Shown: in pieces, positions 60,607-64,000 of the stretch
Numbering within the stretch: the first letter of the stretch is position 1
Layout of the letters: the number at the start of each line of letters is the position of its first letter
DNA from: Cinnamomum chago
Lineage: Eukaryota > Streptophyta > Magnoliopsida > Laurales > Lauraceae
Assembly (NCBI GenBank): GCA_038049695.1
Contig: CP142453.1
Location: forward strand, 16,434,001-16,498,000
Direction of reading: 5' to 3'
Length of the DNA: 64,000 bases
Made by a program: the position numbers and the translations under genes
Notes under the pieces: generated by a model
Databases searched by the model: none
The model's input: only the letters and a program-made list of their open reading frames with translations
Told to the model about the DNA's origin: nothing

Positions 60607-62400
60607 TTACTTACAAGAGTGTTTACAAGGAGGAAGAGGGGCTCCACACAGCCCTGGATTGCCTCTAAAATTAGTAGCTGGAAAGCTAACATTGTGTTCA
60701 GGTATACACCCACTCAACCGATTTTGAGACACATCAAACACCACCAGTTTCTCTAACTTCATCACACTCTTAGGAATTCTGCCACCAATCTGATTATGCG
60801 ACAACACCAACTGTTGGATAGAATCCATGGCCACCTGATCCCCCACATCATCCTCAATAGGCCCCACCAATTGATTCCACGACAGGTCGATCGACTGCCA
60901 GTGACCCAATGGCTCACTAACCGCCTTCGAGAAGACCGGGTTCAACCCACCAGTTAATGAGTTGGAGTGCAGGTCCAAGTCCATGAGAAGTGAGAGGTTC
61001 TTGAATTGTGGTGGGATGGTAGAGTGGAATCCATTGTTGGAGAGGTTGAGGAATGAGAGGTTGGTCATGTTCCCAATCCAGCTTGGCAAACTGCCCGTTA
61101 ATCTGTTGCTCGAAAGATCAAGGATCGAGATTGGCTGATATGATGATAGCCATGTGGGAAGGTGTCCCATTAACCCAGTCCCAGCTAACATGAGCTTGAA
61201 AAGCTTGAGTTTTTGGAACCAGACAGGTATGGTAGTTAGGCCCAGAGGATTAAAAGACAAATCCAAAGTCTGAATGTTGGCCAATCCAGCCAGCGATGGG
61301 GGGATTGGACCCAACAAATGATTTTTCGACAAATCCAGCACTTGGAGATTCTTCAAATTGCCAAAACTGGATGGGATCTCACCGGAGAAATGGTTGTTTG
61401 ATAAGTACATATCAGTGAGTGAAGTGAGGTGGCCTATGGTTGCTGGCAGCTTTCCTGTGAGTTGATTGTTCTCCAAAATCAGCCTCTGGATGCTGGCAAG
61501 CTGACCAATAGAAGATGGTATGCTACCCGTAAGGCGATTCTCGGAAATTCTACAGAATTGGAGAGATTTCAGATTGGCAATTGAGGTGGGAATGCTGCCA
61601 GTGAGCTTGTTCTGATTGAGATAGAGGATGACTAGTTCAGATAACCTACCCATTGATGGTGGGATACTTCCAGTGATCTGATTATCCGATAAATCAAGAT
61701 AGGTCAGCTTGTTTAGTCCACCAATGGCAGCTGGGATGCTTCCACTTATCTTGTTTGCACTGAGATCAAGCTTATTGAGGGAGACTAGTCCACCAACACT
61801 TGCAGGAATGCTTCCAGAGAGTGAGTTTCCAGAGAGACCCAGTTCGGATAGCGATCCTAATGATCGAAAGATGGAAGGAGTAACGCCCGAAAGGCGATTC
61901 GAGCTTAGATAGAGCTTCTTGAGATGAATGAGGTTTTGGAAGGTGGAGGGGATCTGGCCAGTGAGGCTGTTGGTGTCCAAGAAGAGGTGAGTGAGGTGAG
62001 TGAGGCGTCCTAGCTGTGGTGGGATGGGTCCTGATAAGTACTTGAGATTGCTGAGGTCAAGAAGTTGAAGGGAGGAGAGGTTGGCAAGTGAGGGAGAGAG
62101 TGTTCCATTCATTGAAGTGTCTATGATGAAATCGTCGCCGGAGAAGAGGCCTGACCGGGAGACATTGACAACCCGTCCGGCCAAGTCGCATGCTACTCCT
62201 TCCCATTTGATGCAGCAGTCTACGGAGCTTTTCCACGTGCGAAGAAGGTTGGATGGGTCATGGGTGATCTTGGATTTGAAATGGAGCAGAGCTGCTCTGT
62301 CTATTGGATTGCATGTAGCATTGCAGGAAAATGGCAGATGGAAGGAGAAGAAGAGGAAGACAAAGAAGAAGAGAGGTGGAGTGTTTGGAAATGCTTTCAT
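60607..62400 (-). CDS. Secreted leucine-rich-repeat protein (PGIP/DRT100-like)
   Basis: The 597-residue protein has a signal peptide (about residues 1-28, with an FFFVFLFFSF core) and an LRRNT_2 cap with Cys30, Cys62/63 and Cys71 (DCCIKWEGVACD). Some 19 plant-type 24-residue LRRs follow, from about residue 108 to 565, with the consensus L..L..LDLS.N.L.G.IP. The end is GNPGLCGAPLPPCKHSCK. There is no transmembrane segment and no kinase domain, so it should be an apoplastic or cell-wall protein that binds a ligand or partner protein; which one is not visible. It is shorter than membrane receptor-like proteins and longer than PGIPs. There are no introns. Repeats around residue 370-400 are slightly irregular, which may mark an insertion between LRR blocks. 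I cannot assign a specific ortholog. A truncated receptor gene is possible, but the intact C-terminal cap argues against it. Confidence 0.92.
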   Translation of the reverse strand: MKAFPNTPPLFFFVFLFFSFHLPFSCNATCNPIDRAALLHFKSKITHDPSNLLRTWKSSVDCCIKWEGVACDLAGRVVNVSRSGLFSGDDFIIDTSMNGTLSPSLANLSSLQLLDLSNLKYLSGPIPPQLGRLTHLTHLFLDTNSLTGQIPSTFQNLIHLKKLYLSSNRLSGVTPSIFRSLGSLSELGLSGNSLSGSIPASVGGLVSLNKLDLSANKISGSIPAAIGGLNKLTYLDLSDNQITGSIPPSMGRLSELVILYLNQNKLTGSIPTSIANLKSLQFCRISENRLTGSIPSSIGQLASIQRLILENNQLTGKLPATIGHLTSLTDMYLSNNHFSGEIPSSFGNLKNLQVLDLSKNHLLGPIPPSLAGLANIQTLDLSFNPLGLTTIPVWFQKLKLFKLMLAGTGLMGHLPTWLSSYQPISILDLSSNRLTGSLPSWIGNMTNLSFLNLSNNGFHSTIPPQFKNLSLLMDLDLHSNSLTGGLNPVFSKAVSEPLGHWQSIDLSWNQLVGPIEDDVGDQVAMDSIQQLVLSHNQIGGRIPKSVMKLEKLVVFDVSQNRLSGCIPEHNVSFPATNFRGNPGLCGAPLPPCKHSCK

Positions 62401-63190
62401 TGAAGCTTAAATTAAAGTGAAATGGAACTAGGATGAAGAAGCAGAAGAAGAGAGGTTGCTCTCTGTTTTTTGTATTGCACTCTATAACACAACACTGAAA
62501 ACAGGTAAATCAAGAGGCTATGTGCTCTGTAGGTGGACCACCCTCATGACTGGTGAGCCCTGCTGCCTGACATTGGATCACTGGACAGATATAGATTGAT
62601 CGACTTGACCAGGCTCTATTGCCTGAAGCAGTGGATCTGGGTGTATATGAAGAAATGGAAGTTTATGAGCAGCCCACACTCCACAGGCTAATGGAAGTAT
62701 AAAAAGTTGATGAACACATGGTTCTTGTTTTTTTTAGATTAAAGAAGAAGAAGAGAAGAATGGGTGGGTTGGTGTCGGTGGGAAGCAAGTGTTGCTTGGA
62801 AGTTGCAAGGAAATTGAGTAGGGGGTATATTCAAATGATATGGGATCCACTTGGAACCATCACTTCATTTGAGTAGTGGAGCTATGCCATGTGATGCGCA
62901 GTAGCTGAAGCAGTAATTTGCGGATAGTGTTTTACAGGGTGGCAATCTCCATTGATTGGGTAAGGTTGGGGTCAGGTACTTGTAGATAACATATGTGGTC
63001 CAAGTCCAACCCAAATTTGACTCTTTCATTAATCAGGTTTGTAGACAACATATGTGGCCCAACCGAAATTTGACTCTTTGATTAATCAGGTTGAAAATGT
63101 AAAACTGGATCCAGCATGAACTCTGAATTATCAGGATGGGTCAGAGTGTGTGTAGTAAAAGTTGGATCACGCTTGGACCGCTTGGTTGGT
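62401..63190. other. Upstream region of the LRR gene
   Basis: This holds the presumed promoter of the minus-strand LRR gene; I cannot pick a convincing TATA box. At 62,979-63,091 a unit of about 55 bp is tandemly duplicated (TTGTAGAYAACATATGTGG, AAATTTGACTCTTT.ATTAATCAGG). Confidence 0.45.
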
Positions 63191-63192
63191 GG

Positions 63193-63450
63193 TTGAAGGT
63201 CAACGTATTGAACTAAATATTGGGAACTTGAACACCTTTATGTTACTAATCTCAAGGTCAAAGTATTGAACCAAATATTGGGGACTCGGAAAGACGCTCC
63301 ATTGGCTCCAATTCACATGCTCATGCCTATAGACTCTAGCGTTGAAGGTCAAAGTATTGAACCAAATATTGGGGAACACACTACAACACACATGCTCATG
63401 TTCCTAGTCTCGAAGGTCAAAGTATTGAACCGAATATTGGGGTTCAAACA
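63193..63450. repeat. Four-copy irregular tandem repeat
   Basis: The core AAGGTCAAAGTATTGAACC, then AATATTGGGG, occurs at about 63,195, 63,254, 63,344 and 63,412, with spacings of 59, 90 and 68 bp. Copies 3 and 4 also share CATGCTCATG and TTCCTAG words. The first copy is the most diverged. Confidence 0.85.
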
Positions 63451-63539
63451 CTCTCAAATGCATATGTTCCTAGGACTTAAGTCCTTTGACAGCCGTGCGA
63501 GGCATAGGGTTGCCATGTTCTGAGGTCTCTTTTTTTCTC

Positions 63540-64000
63540 TTTTACGTTATATATAGAGGGTAGGTGTTAGCCCCTAAAGAGCTGAAGATGCGTTGGTGCG
63601 CAGGTGGTGCGGTCGGTGGTTTGGTTCTAGACTCAACTGATGCACCAACAGTCCATTGGTGGATATGGACTGTGTTTTGGAAGTTAGTTGCTGCACATTT
63701 GTCCCTTGGTGCGGATAAACAGTGTCTCTCGGTCGCTGGTGCGATGACGTGCTGTGCTGCATGTGGCGTGTGCAGTAATGCGCTGCATGTGGTGTGCACA
63801 GTTGTCATACTACGCGTGGTGTGCGCAGTCGTCATACTACGCTGTTGCGAGCAATGACGTGCAGGTGCTACAGTTGCTGCGAGCGGCAACGTACAGGTGC
63901 TGCGGTGCTGCATACCAATGGCTTTGGTGGGACGTTGGTGGGACTCGGATGGAAAATTGGTGCGTGGGGACCACACCCTCGTGCCTGGGCCCATGTGGTC
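63540..64000 (+). other. GC-rich GTGC-repeat segment with TATA-like start, cut by window end
   Basis: TTATATATAGAG at about 63,547-63,558 precedes DNA that turns abruptly GC-rich with repeated TGGTGCG, GTGTGCGCAGT and GCAGGTGCTRC words. Open frames on both strands reflect the repeats. It could be the start of a retroelement or a repetitive transcript running off the window. Confidence 0.4.

Noticed and set aside
60533..60727. Plus-strand frames opposite the LRR gene, also at 61709-61912 and 62081-62410
   Set aside because: Antisense shadows of the repeat-rich LRR coding sequence.

Overview
The window is nuclear DNA from a flowering plant. The evidence is four spliced or intronless genes of plant-only or plant-typical families with GT-AG introns, AT-rich intergenic DNA, many (GA)n and poly(A/T) tracts, and a dense layer of plant transposons. 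I cannot fix the lineage; a woody angiosperm would fit. All gene calls rest on reading the translated sequence and on remembered family sequences, not on any search.

Genes. (1) 4197-13232, plus strand: most of an IQD32-type IQ67-domain calmodulin-binding protein. Five exons are visible; the short first exon is not found and probably lies left of the window or far up intron 1. (2) 18115-18582, minus strand: an intronless SAUR of the clade whose C terminus ends ESRPLLHG.SEK..W. (3) 49574-56417, minus strand: a five-exon gene for a small membrane-anchored cytochrome b5-like protein (CB5LP type), with a likely further 5' UTR exon near 58.9 kb. (4) 60607-62400, minus strand: an intronless secreted leucine-rich-repeat protein with no transmembrane or kinase domain. 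They share no evident pathway and do not form a cluster.

Mobile DNA fills most of the rest. The IQD32 introns hold a TIR element (4970-5867), a Tourist/Harbinger-like MITE (7670-7895), a small solo LTR (10727-10969), a 5'-truncated LINE with 20-bp target duplications (10995-11236) and a decayed RTE-type LINE (about 11.65-12.8 kb). At 25488-28242 lies a defective Ty3/gypsy-like LTR element with 5-bp target duplication, a broken gag and a GC-rich repetitive interior. At 33154-33755 is a hAT-like MITE with 16-bp perfect TIRs. At 41406-45101 a 3.7-kb unit with TG...CA ends and an ACTAC target duplication looks like a solo LTR; it is nested inside a MITE (41169-45282). Long CB5LP introns carry SINE copies and an RTE tail.

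The strongest unusual signals are the GC-rich GGCGCC-repeat interior of the gypsy-like element, a TIR family with apparent 5-bp target duplications, a row of CCGGTTAACCGG palindromes in the solo LTR, a terminal IQD32 coding exon of 20 nt, and several local tandem duplications. I see no CRISPR array, no intact tRNA or rRNA gene, and no clearly new gene system.
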